Source of the DNA: Endomychus coccineus | Taxonomy: Eukaryota; Arthropoda; Insecta; Coleoptera; Endomychidae | DNA: 64,000 nucleotides | Assembly: GCA_958510875.1 (NCBI GenBank) | Contig: OY294069.1 | Span: forward strand, 167,151,111-167,215,110 | Direction of reading: 5' to 3' | Part shown: positions 12,887 to 22,072 of the stretch, in pieces | Layout of the letters: the number at the start of each line of letters is the position of its first letter | Numbering within the stretch: position 1 is the first letter of the stretch | The notes under the pieces: model-generated | What the model saw: the letters and a program-made list of their open reading frames with translations, nothing else | The model's database searches: none | What the model was told of the DNA's origin: nothing | Made by a program: the position numbers and the translations under genes

Positions 12887-12918
12887 GACGTTTCGACAAC
12901 GTTTATTGCCTTTATCAA
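12887..12918 (-). ncRNA. Decayed hammerhead-like module in left Penelope copy
   Basis: The minus strand reads TTGATAA, one extra A, a 5-bp stem (GGCAA/TTGTC, one G-U pair) with loop TAAACG, then GAAACGTC. The hammerhead core CTGATGA is altered at two positions, including the key G, so self-cleavage is not expected. The GAAACGTC end matches the 47.9-kb module. Confidence 0.4.
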
Positions 12919-13335
12919 AAATTGTTAATTGAATTAGTGTTTCCATGTAATTGAGAAAAGAATAGATGATTTCGATTAATGAAATGCGTCTGCAGCCGAC
13001 TTGTGTTTTAAGATCCAATTAAAACTGCAGAAAACATTGGATCGGTTGTGAGTGAAAGAGTAATGTATGGCTAACTACAATTTGAAATAGATTGAATTTG
13101 ATTAAATACAAGACATTCCAATATTGTACAATTATAAATATCTATGAATTATTGTATGAATTAGTTACTCTATGATAAGTATTTCTATCATAACTATTCA
13201 AGTTTAAGATAATTCTATGGAATTTAACCTCAAAATTGTTACTCTATAGTGTCATAGTTAAATAATACTTCATCTTTTTTAGGTTGAATTTTAAATAGAC
13301 AATGGAAAGTGGTACTTCAAATTAATAAAATTTTG

Positions 13336-14307
13336 TTAAGTTTGAATTAGATTATTGTACAGTTTCGAAAGATTGGAATCTATTTTGTCATTTACACAAT
13401 TGTTCTTTTTAATTTGAATAGATTCTAATATCAAACGTTTGTTGTCGTTTGTTTCAATATTTAAAATTTTTGTATTGTTGTAGTCGAAAGTACGGTTAGT
13501 GTCTTTCACATGTTTATTGAGCGCAGTTGATGAATTTTTGGTATATTTGTGGCCATTTAATCTTTTTTCGAGGTATTGTGAAGATTGGCCAATATATACC
13601 TTTTCGCAATCTTTGCAAGGGATGGAATAAACAGTATGGGTTATTTTTTTGAAAGGTACGCTGCTTTTTAATTTTGTAAAGAGACTTTTCTGATTTAAAT
13701 AACTCTTATGACATATATGTAGGTCATAAGGTTTCACTATATTACAAATTTTCTCTGAAAGTCCACTGATATATGGTAGTGATATGTAATGCCTATCATT
13801 AGTTTTCTCATTATTGGTATTGATTCCACCAAATGAGTTATAAAATTTATGAATTTTGTCTTTAGTTATCGAATTTACTAAATCAATGAGATAACCATTT
13901 CTTATTAAAGTTTCTTTTGTTTTTGTAATAGATATAGTTCTCAGTTCAGGAGAACTTAGTCGAATAGCTCTATCTATTAGATTTATAATAACATTTTTCT
14001 TATATTTTTTAGGTATATTAGAATTGAAATTAGTATACCTTCCTGACCAAGTAGGTTTGGTATACCATTTTGTTAGAATTTTGTTATCATTTGATTTTCT
14101 TACTAAAGTTAAATCTAAAAAATTTATTTCGTTATGATTTTCTAATTCAATTGTAAATTGTAACTTATGGTGAAAGGAATTGAAAGAATTCAAAAATTCA
14201 TTACATTTGTTTTCAGGGATTGCAGCAATACAATCATCAACATATCTTTTGAAGAAGGCTATATTATAATTTAGTTGAGATACTACTTTTTCTTCAAGGA
14301 ATTCCAT
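13336..14307 (-). pseudogene. Penelope-like RT/GIY-YIG protein, truncated copy (323 codons)
   Basis: An uninterrupted frame starts at the Met of MEFLEEKVVSQL, inside the RT palm. It contains the YVDD catalytic box near its start and a C-terminal GIY-YIG domain with VYSIPCKDCEKVYIGQ. It lacks the conserved MGSPIS motif and all upstream RT motifs because the element is cut at 14312, so it cannot encode a working RT. It equals the right-hand protein except for Leu in place of Pro at the residue matching position 153 there. Confidence 0.85.
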
Positions 14308-14362
14308 TACTAATTTTTTACAATATAAAGATGATTGTTATAAACAATTAGATGGTTGTGCA

Positions 14363-15373
14363 ATGGGCTCTCCAATATCAAGTATCATAGCCCAAATAGT
14401 AATGGAATTCCTTGAAGAAAAAGTAGTATCTCAACTAAATTATAATATAGCCTTCTTCAAAAGATATGTTGATGATTGTATTGCTGCAATCCCTGAAAAC
14501 AAATGTAATGAATTTTTGAATTCTTTCAATTCCTTTCACCATAAGTTACAATTTACAATTGAATTAGAAAATCATAACGAAATAAATTTTTTAGATTTAA
14601 CTTTAGTAAGAAAATCAAATGATAACAAAATTCTAACAAAATGGTATACCAAACCTACTTGGTCAGGAAGGTATACTAATTTCAATTCTAATATACCTAA
14701 AAAATATAAGAAAAATGTTATTATAAATCTAATAGATAGAGCTATTCGACTAAGTTCTCCTGAACTGAGAACTATATCTATTACAAAAACAAAAGAAACT
14801 TTAATAAGAAATGGTTATCCCATTGATTTAGTAAATTCGATAACTAAAGACAAAATTCATAAATTTTATAACTCATTTGGTGGAATCAATACCAATAATG
14901 AGAAAACTAATGATAGGCATTACATATCACTACCATATATCAGTGGACTTTCAGAGAAAATTTGTAATATAGTGAAACCTTATGACCTACATATATGTCA
15001 TAAGAGTTATTTAAATCAGAAAAGTCTCTTTACAAAATTAAAAAGCAGCGTACCTTTCAAAAAAATAACCCATACTGTTTATTCCATCCCTTGCAAAGAT
15101 TGCGAAAAGGTATATATTGGCCAATCTTCACAATACCTCGAAAAAAGATTAAATGGCCACAAATATACCAAAAATTCATCAACTGCGCTCAATAAACATG
15201 TGAAAGACACTAACCGTACTTTCGACTACAACAATACAAAAATTTTAAATATTGAAACAAACGACAACAAACGTTTGATATTAGAATCTATTCAAATTAA
15301 AAAGAACAATTGTGTAAATGACAAAATAGATTCCAATCTTTCGAAACTGTACAATAATCTAATTCAAACTTAA
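14363..15373 (+). CDS. Penelope-like reverse transcriptase-GIY-YIG endonuclease, C-terminal part
   Basis: A 336-residue open frame. Domains in order are the end of the RT palm (MGSPIS at 1-6, YVDD box at 35-38), a thumb/linker region, and a GIY-YIG endonuclease at about 237-316. In the nuclease, VYSI stands in for GIY and YIG is at 251-253, with Arg262 and Glu308 in place. A CKDC pair (244-247) plus His266 and His279 may bind zinc, as in Penelope proteins. In the family this enzyme copies element RNA at a nicked or open DNA end. The fingers half of the RT is missing, so the product is inactive alone, but the absence of stops points to recent insertion. The ATG is simply the first Met in a frame that opens further upstream. 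Confidence 0.88.
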   Translation: MGSPISSIIAQIVMEFLEEKVVSQLNYNIAFFKRYVDDCIAAIPENKCNEFLNSFNSFHHKLQFTIELENHNEINFLDLTLVRKSNDNKILTKWYTKPTWSGRYTNFNSNIPKKYKKNVIINLIDRAIRLSSPELRTISITKTKETLIRNGYPIDLVNSITKDKIHKFYNSFGGINTNNEKTNDRHYISLPYISGLSEKICNIVKPYDLHICHKSYLNQKSLFTKLKSSVPFKKITHTVYSIPCKDCEKVYIGQSSQYLEKRLNGHKYTKNSSTALNKHVKDTNRTFDYNNTKILNIETNDNKRLILESIQIKKNNCVNDKIDSNLSKLYNNLIQT

Positions 15374-15790
15374 CAAAATTTTATTAATTTGAAGTACCAC
15401 TTTCCATTGTCTATTTAAAATTCAACCTAAAAAAGATGAAGTATTATTTAACTATGACACTATAGAGTAACAATTTTGAGGTTAAATTCCATAGAATTAT
15501 CTTAAACTTGAATAGTTATGATAGAAATACTTATCATAGAGTAACTAATTCATACAATAATTCATAGATATTTATAATTGTACAATATTGGAATGTCTTG
15601 TATTTAATCAAATTCAATCTATTTCAAATTGTAGTTAGCCATACATTACTCTTTCACTCACAACCGATCCAATGTTTTCTGCAGTTTTAATTGGATCTTA
15701 AAACACAAGTCGGCTGCAGACGCATTTCATTAATCGAAATCATCTATTCTTTTCTAAATTACATGGAAACACTAATTCAATTAACAATTT

Positions 15791-15824
15791 TTGATAAAGG
15801 CAATAAACGTTGTCGAAACGTCAA
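15791..15824 (+). ncRNA. Decayed hammerhead-like module in right Penelope copy
   Basis: Mirror copy of the module at 12887-12918: TTGATAA, spacer A, stem GGCAA/TTGTC, then GAAACGTC. Three A bases after the predicted cleavage site can pair with three T bases before the core (a weak stem I). Confidence 0.4.
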
Positions 15825-15885
15825 AACAGAATTTTTATTTCATTATCAGTATATATACGAACCAATATACCAAGAAAACATACAA

Positions 15886-15914
15886 ATATATATATATGTA
15901 TATACATATATGCA
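15886..15914. repeat. Imperfect AT-rich microsatellite
   Basis: ATATATATATGTATATACAT-type sequence at the outer end of the right palindrome arm, the counterpart of the (AT)15 tract at 12759-12788. Confidence 0.85.
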
Positions 15915-16254
15915 TGGGAACTTGCGTGACGGCTAAGTCGGGCAGTTTTCAACCGATTCAACTGAAATTTGAACTATAGGTAGGTTTTATGCCCTCAAAA
16001 CTGACTTCCGTATTTCAAGCCAAAATATAAAATTGTTTCTGAGAAATTCGAGCTTGAGTCAATTTTTTAGCTAATTTCCCAATTGAAATATCTCATGTCC
16101 TTTTCATCCGATTGACATTTGCTTAGCGTCAAAATATAGGCATTTGCATATATTTTTACGTAGTAATCATCGTTTTCATATTACATTAGCAATATGATAC
16201 TATTTTAGGTGATAAAGGTATATACATTTTTTTTAACATAAAAAAATGATAAAA

Positions 16255-16395
16255 TGTGCTTGTGAATACAAATATGCATGTGTAAATACGTGTTAATGTG
16301 TTTGTATGTGTGTATGTACGTAAGTGTACGTGTATGTCAGTGTGTGAATGTAAGTGTGTGTGTATGTATGTATGTGCGCGCGCGTGCCTTATTAC
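16255..16395. repeat. GT-rich degenerate microsatellite
   Basis: Purine-pyrimidine alternating tract rich in TGTG, TATG and GCGC. The small open frame across it (16298-16510) is an artefact of low complexity. Confidence 0.85.
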
Positions 16396-16836
16396 GCGTG
16401 CGTTAAAAAATCACAGAATGGTCTATAAAATATACTTGAACACGCCCAATATCCATCTCATAATAATAATAACACAACACACATACCTACATCTAAATGC
16501 TCGTGTATAATAATTATAGAATACTATAATAAATATGAGGGGTACATATCTGTCTCAGGTATACGACAGATTCATCGTATTGTAAAGATGAGAGACCCGT
16601 TTTTACTACATTGTATAATACATAGTTTATACCTACACATACCTATAATAATAAGTATGTGTAAAAAATTGGCATATAAATAACGGATGAGAACATAGTC
16701 TAAGAAGATCTTCTCATCTTATGGATGAGAACTACTTTGTAAAGGCCGATTCAAGTTTTTGATACAACAGCTGTCAGTTTTTGTAAGAACACGTGTGGTC
16801 TTAGTGATCTCATGTTGTGCTTCAGTCTTTGTTTGA

Positions 16837-17351
16837 CTATCTATCGTAAACGTCATTTTATTATCGATCACTATACTTAAAATATCCCAAGTATTATTAA
16901 GTAACGTTGCTCTTTTTAAAAAATTATAAAAAATGTATCAATAATGGAGGCAGATTTACAGATTTGCATATTGTGTCCTGATGAGCCGCAGCCAATCGCT
17001 CTTATCAGTCGATAAGTAAAGGGTGATAATAAGTTCCGATTATTGCCAGCATCCTTGACGGAAAAGGATTTTCATCAACGATGCTATAAGAGATATTTGT
17101 CATGTAAGAAAATTCAGGAGGAAACTGCGAATTGATCTTCATCATCACGCAAAACACGTTCATCAGTGAAATTAGCTGAAGATAACAATGGTTTAATATC
17201 TCAAGTGAGTACAAGTGTATGTGCAATTGAACAAGTGCCTCCAAGTGATGATTCTGAAATTGATGTTTTTTAAACAGAGCAAAACGTTACTTAATAATAC
17301 TTGGAATATTCTAAGTATAGTGATCGATGATAAAATGACGTTCGCGATGAA
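16837..17351 (+). mobile_element. Small inverted-repeat element with decayed zinc-finger-like frame
   Basis: Imperfect inverted repeats of about 75 bp (16837-16914 and 17276-17351) flank a single plus-strand frame. The arms share AACGTTACTTAATAATACTT in the right-arm orientation, continuing into a shared AGTATAGTGATCGAT. No target duplication was resolved. The arrangement suggests a non-autonomous DNA transposon or the inner part of a larger one. Confidence 0.6.
16944..17273 (+). pseudogene. Cys/His-motif protein fragment, two in-frame stops
   Basis: From the ATG at 16944 one frame runs 110 codons to 17273, broken by TAA at 17013 and TGA at 17133. The start reads MEADLQICILCPDEPQP, followed later by LTEKDFHQRCYKRYLSCKK. 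CxxC followed by HxxC is a zinc-binding pattern, seen at the N-terminus of several transposon-borne proteins. Both stops lie between recognisable parts, so this was once translated. I cannot name the family. Confidence 0.5.
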
Positions 17352-18269
17352 TCAGTATTTAGAATGTGCAAGTGGAAAATGTTGCCTTGCCTAATCCTAC
17401 AATAACCTCTAGAAAGATTGTCAACCCAACTATTTTGTAAGAAGGAATAACTTGTAATTCCGGTATTCATGGATCACCCGATGGAGAGTACTCAAAGTTT
17501 CGGTATGCGAATTGAAATTTCAATCCTACATTTTCTCCTCTGTAATAACGACATTTTTAAAAACTCAATCAAAGTCCGTAATTTAGGAATGACCGCATTT
17601 TTAATGAAACACTCGCATCCACCTTCAACCGCAAAAACGCATTAAAATGGGACAAATGTAAATAAATATTTTGCTATATAACCACACAAACGAAATAACA
17701 AAGTTCATATGGGAAATTAAAAATCATCAAATACAACATGTGTGGTCATATATAATCGTTTTTCGTTCGTTTAATTTGAAAACATCAATGCAGGATTCTA
17801 ATTTCGTTCAATGTAGCTATATCACAGATCGTCAATCTGTTGTTAATTCGACAGACATATGAACGTTGGAGAGAGTGATGCTATCGAATAATAGCCTGTG
17901 TATGTACTTTTTTCCCAAGATAGGAGGGTCATGGAACCATCTTTCCATAGTCGCTCCATCTAAACTGATTATTTTCATGAGACATTTGGAGTAGGATTGA
18001 ATTTGAGAGATTGACAGAAAATACAGATTCGAAAGAAATTGGGAATTCTCCGAAGAGATGATCTATTTTTTCAAAACATTCATACTTGATAAGGAAAAAA
18101 TGGGAATTTTTCTTGATAATATTGATTCACAAACCATCCATACCAAAACTGACAGAAGACAATGAAGAAGAATTGGAAATATCATTGCTCACAACATTTC
18201 TACTTGAATTATAAATACGAGAAGGGTGATGAAAAAAAACGAGCCAGGAATTGAGATGATCTGGATTTT
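17352..18269. other. No gene recognised
   Basis: AT-rich DNA without recognisable protein or repeat structure. Confidence 0.4.
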
Positions 18270-19090
18270 TCGGTCTCTTACACTGATGTGGAATGTATTT
18301 TTCTGACTGTACCTCAAACTCTCGAGAGAGAACTATTTGGTTCGGCTTTTAGACCGAGAGTAGATTCAGCAAGCAACACCTTTTCGCGGTTCTCGAGATA
18401 AGTAACCCTACGGGGAGAAACAAACGTTGTCAATGCAAAAGATCCGGTGAACTGTGCACCACATGCAGTTCACCACTAAAACCAGGATATCGTGCCTTCC
18501 TAGCCCAGATCTCTGGTCGAAATGGATTCACGGGCTTGGTAGATAATGTGGTAGGCTATTTGAACGTAAGCCGAACGGTGACTCGTCAAACGTTCCTGGT
18601 GAAACAGGTAACATGAGGAGGTGGAATTGACCATAGCCCAGAAGAGGCAATAATATGAATCTAGCAAGCAAGCTCCACTTTGGGTTCGCCTGAAGTGGGA
18701 CCGCCTAAAGTAACTCCGCCGGGGGTGAAAATGCTGCCTCTGCGGGGGTAGTTGCTACACCACATGGCTCTACTCATAAAGTCCGGTGTCATGCTTCATA
18801 TGCCAGGTCTCTGGGAAATTGATTCGCGGGGGCGGCAAAGATATGTGGAAGACCGATGATAAGAGGTCGACGGCGACTCGTCAAACGGGAGCTGTTATAA
18901 TAATAACACTAACACGAGTAGACAGGGGGAGAGGGGCCCGGACGGTTCAAAAGACTGTCTCCTCTCCATTTTAGGCGTAGGTCTCTGTCGAGCAGTTGGC
19001 GTGCTGTGAAAGTAGGAGGGGGCACTACGTAAAACATGTCTAAAGTCTAACGACGGGTAGGCAGGGGTGTAAAAACCCCCACAGTTATTA
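18270..19090 (+). repeat. GC-rich diverged duplication, probable retrotransposon leader
   Basis: A patch much richer in GC than its surroundings contains two diverged direct copies, about 290 bp apart. Each ends in GACTCGTCAAACG, at about 18581-18593 and 18872-18884. A segment around 18715-18770 reads GGGGGTGAAAATGCTGCCTC, a style I associate with 5' leaders of insect LINEs. A short frame at 18425-18620 has a C-x-C-x7-C-x2-C pattern, which may be chance. No RT follows downstream. Confidence 0.45.
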
Positions 19091-19419
19091 TCATCATGTA
19101 CCTCAAACTCGTGTAAAATCGTTAAAATATTAACACAATAAAATTTATTTATATGTAAAGATGTATTGCAAACCTTTCAGTCAAAACAGAGAATCAGGAG
19201 TTCGAGGAGAAGACAAGAGGGAGATCAATAATGAGAACGAGATAATGTGTTGATGACAAAACATAACATTTTTTCATATCTACTACAACTCGATGGAAAT
19301 AACCAAACTTCACAATTTGAACTCATGGTAAATACCAAAGAATAAAGTTGCTAGCGAGATTTGACATTGCCTCAATTAACTGAGTTATTTCAGGGTGATA
19401 ATAGATCAGGCAACATATA

Positions 19420-20361
19420 CCGGGATATCGAAAATTATCTTGGTCAAGGGTGGTTGTGGAATCTAAAACGTATGTCTTACTTTACGTTTGAAATAATTAT
19501 GTCACTGTCACACCGACATCATCAGTAACCTACAAATTTCATACCTATTTATTTCAGTTGTAAAACAATAATGAACTACAAATTATGAAATAATTATGTG
19601 AACTTTGAACCTTTTCAGAGGTCGTGATAGCCACAATCCGGGTCAAAAACGGTTTTGAAATAGTTAATTTTCCGTAAATCGAATGACGTTCACGTGAGAA
19701 GCCCGTAGCACGCGAGTTAGAAAAGTGCAAACTGGTTGTACCTAATACGGCTTTACGACGACTTCTCGCGTGCCGTTTGCCGTTTTCGCTCCATGTAGTT
19801 AAATTCATTATCGGACAGTGCCCGACGGCCCTTCTTTTTTCGATAAATGTCCATTGAATAGGAGAATTTAATTAAAACAGTTTGAGCTATTCTCAGATCT
19901 GTGCTACGCGCGTCTAACGTGCGACGTACCAAAGAGAATTTTCTCGCTACAAAAATATACAGGAAGCGGGTGAAAGCTAGCGGTCATAGTCAAAAACACT
20001 TTATTACAACTGGCGCCGGTCGCACGGGGCAAGAAACGGCCCCAAATTAACAAGACCGAGGTCGAAATGATTCCGTTTGTAGCTAATTACATAGGACGTC
20101 TGGCGTTCATGCAATTATGCTTTTAGATAATTCGAACCTTCTCATTTCGATAGGCCACGTGAAAATCCCGGAGTCCAAAGCGCTAAAGACTTCTGAGTGT
20201 TACAATATTCGTATAAAATTGCGAAATTTCGCACTTTTAGAAACTTCAAATTAATTAATTTGACACAAGTTAATTATGACATAATTATTTCTAACGAAAA
20301 GTAAGACACACGTTTCAGATTCCACAACCACCCTTGACCAAGATAATTTTTGATATCCCGG
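19420..20361. mobile_element. 942-bp MITE with ~90-bp terminal inverted repeats and TA duplication
   Basis: The left end CCGGGATATC and right end GATATCCCGG are each flanked by TA (19418-19419 and 20362-20363). The inverted repeats continue for about 90 bp with few mismatches; both share ATTATCTTGGTCAAGGGTGG. The interior has no recognised transposase, so this is a non-autonomous DNA transposon. TA duplication fits Tc1/mariner-type or similar mobilisation. Confidence 0.85.
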
Positions 20362-20680
20362 TATCATTCGAACCAAATTCGTGCACATTTTTCTGTATGG
20401 CAATTCGGAAGGAAGGAAGGTATCATAATGGGTCATTATGAGAAGAGAGTAAAGTGTGTGATATCAAAAATTGTGAAATAATGGTTATATTTCATTACCT
20501 TGAATCACTATTTGCCTTATTCGTTGAATATCATTCTTTGTTCGTTTTCTAAGTCTTGTATAATTTTTCGATGCCGATTGTGACGTACCTACCTTGTCAC
20601 TTCTTGGCGATAAATACTTATGACGGCTTCAACACTCCTCCAAGTCTATCAGATCTGAATCTAATTGTCTTTATGTTGAT

Positions 20681-20693
20681 TTCTCGGGCGCCA
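20681..20693 (-). other. LTR-retrotransposon primer-binding site
   Basis: On the minus strand TGGCGCCCGAGAA matches the tRNA-complementary primer site typical of Gypsy-like elements. The sequence after it on that strand (AATCAACATAAAGAC) looks like a retrotransposon leader. The LTR should therefore lie just to the right. Confidence 0.65.
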
Positions 20694-20699
20694 GATTTT

Positions 20700-21222
20700 T
20701 GTTAAGGCATACCCCTCGTTGAGGGCTTGTGTTAGGGCCCTCACCACAAAGCGTATCACAGTGCTATCTATGGATGGCCTTGTCCCAGGGAAGTCTCAGT
20801 GGAGTAAGTAACCAGGGGTCGATAGGACAGACTGAATAGTATTAGAATTGCATGCTTCAATTGCAATTAATACTTGGTCACTTTTCGGCTACTTGAATGA
20901 TGTTGCAGAAAGTTATGTTAAACAAACACGGAACTTCCACATAATATATTTATTTACGTAGGAAGTTTTCGATTTTGGCGGTACAAATGATTGTTTTTCA
21001 CTCACTTCGGAAGGCTCACTCAGCTATGGCTGTTTGACTGATTCACTATCTCAGGCTGTCTAACTGACTTATTATAAATTTAACTTGCGAAACGTTCTTT
21101 CATACCAATTGAGGTGCTGGTCAAGTCACCTACACCAGCTCCAGCCCAGCCCTTTTTGCTCATTTCGCGAGAATGATGATCCACCAGGTCCTCAATTCTG
21201 TGTCTGTGTGTTTCTATACAAC
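20700..21222 (-). mobile_element. Putative LTR of a Gypsy-like element
   Basis: Inferred from its place immediately upstream (minus strand) of the primer-binding site. The minus-strand sequence from about 21222 begins TGTATAGAAACACAC, a possible TG terminus. The LTR/PBS junction near 20700 does not end in a clear CA. No second LTR was found, and no gag-pol follows to the left beyond the short frame at 20251-20436 that ends at the MITE. Confidence 0.4.
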
Positions 21223-21639
21223 AATATAACTATGAATTCTATATACTAATATAAACGATATCTAAAATTGACGACCAATATACGTGTTCCGCATTAAATA
21301 AATATTCAACATTTTTGAGCTTCGTTACAAGACATTTGACTCCCTCCTATAGTAAGAGCATCTCAAAATCGAGGGCGGAGACGCTAATTCAATATCCTGC
21401 AGGATCCAAATAGTTTTGGATACGTCTTTAAAGTGGGGGATTCCTCCGAAGAAAAAGGACAACATATTTGAGAGTACCTTATGTTTTTTCATACAGCTAT
21501 TTACTGAGAGTAACCTTGACTTGGAATTGCTAACAGGAGACACATCTTCCTCGGAACGTATCTGGGGCTGAACCATTCTTGAATATTTTACAATTTCACT
21601 GTTTTACTGTACCTCATATTTTAAATTTGAGCATGATAC

Positions 21640-21882
21640 TAAATGATTATACAATTTTTCCAAAATTAGACAACATTCGTGCCTGCCACCAGATTCCAGT
21701 AGCACCCTAAGATGTTTCCAAAACTACAATTACTCCATCTTTTAGTCACTTCCAAAATAATGCCTTACGGACTTAGGAATGCAGGAAAAACTCCAGTGCA
21801 AGTTATTCAAGGACTTGATTTCACGTTCTGCTATATAGATGACGTTTCAGTCGCAACCACTTTAAGAATCAACAACGCATGA
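21640..21882 (+). pseudogene. Gypsy-type reverse transcriptase scrap
   Basis: The plus strand shows KLDNIRACHQIPVAP (21663-21707), then after a stop and frame change MPYGLRNAGKTP and GLDFTFCYIDDVSVA. YIDD at 21828-21839 is the catalytic box. Order and spacing are those of a Gypsy RT palm. It lies on the opposite strand to the LTR/PBS at 20.7 kb, so it is probably from another insertion. Confidence 0.75.
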
Positions 21883-22072
21883 AATCAATTAAAATGAATC
21901 ATATAAGAACAGGGAAATTCAGTATTGAAGTACACTACATATTTACCCATGCGAGGGTATTTGCTCCAGGGCTCAAAGTCCTAGGCCTCCGCGTCATCGT
22001 TTCACCTACCGATTGCTCCTTTCCTAACAGGGTAAAATTTCTCCTGTCTCTTCACTCTTTTCGGTTTAGAAA

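Larger units (their letters stand above)
12821..14312 (-). mobile_element. Penelope-like element, left copy, 5'-truncated
   Basis: Minus-strand copy starting inside the RT and running through the GIY-YIG nuclease into about 500 bp of 3' flank. The 3' flank carries a decayed hammerhead-like module at 12887-12918. The element continues about 35 bp further than the right copy before its AT tract. No terminal repeats or target duplication are evident. Confidence 0.85.
12821..15889. repeat. Near-perfect palindrome of two Penelope-like copies
   Basis: Left arm 12821-14312 and right arm 14397-15889 (1492 and 1493 bp) are reverse complements, with an 84-bp unique spacer (14313-14396). Differences I could find by eye are very few: one codon (Leu/Pro), one base near 12953/15753 and one indel. 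The two element 5' ends face each other and the 3' ends point outwards into AT microsatellites. This is either a recent inverted duplication, a paired insertion, or an assembly artefact. Confidence 0.9.
14313..15889 (+). mobile_element. Penelope-like element, right copy, 5'-truncated
   Basis: Plus-strand copy. Its coding frame is open from about 14312, 51 bases before the first ATG, and reads KDDCYKQLDGCAMGSPIS, a typical stretch of the Penelope RT. The element is therefore truncated inside the RT domain and 84 bp longer at the 5' side than the left copy. Its 3' flank includes the hammerhead-like module at 15791-15824 and stops in an AT-rich microsatellite at 15889. Confidence 0.88.

Noticed and set aside
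12705..13018. Overlapping minus-strand frames with repeated Tyr-Ile
   Set aside because: They translate the (AT)n tract and the Penelope 3' flank; they are low-complexity artefacts.
13336..15373. Divergent gene pair sharing a bidirectional promoter
   Set aside because: The two frames are the same element in inverted orientation, both cut inside the RT domain; the 84-bp spacer is RT coding sequence, not a promoter.
16298..16510. 70-codon Cys/Val-rich frame
   Set aside because: Produced by the GT-rich microsatellite, so not a gene.
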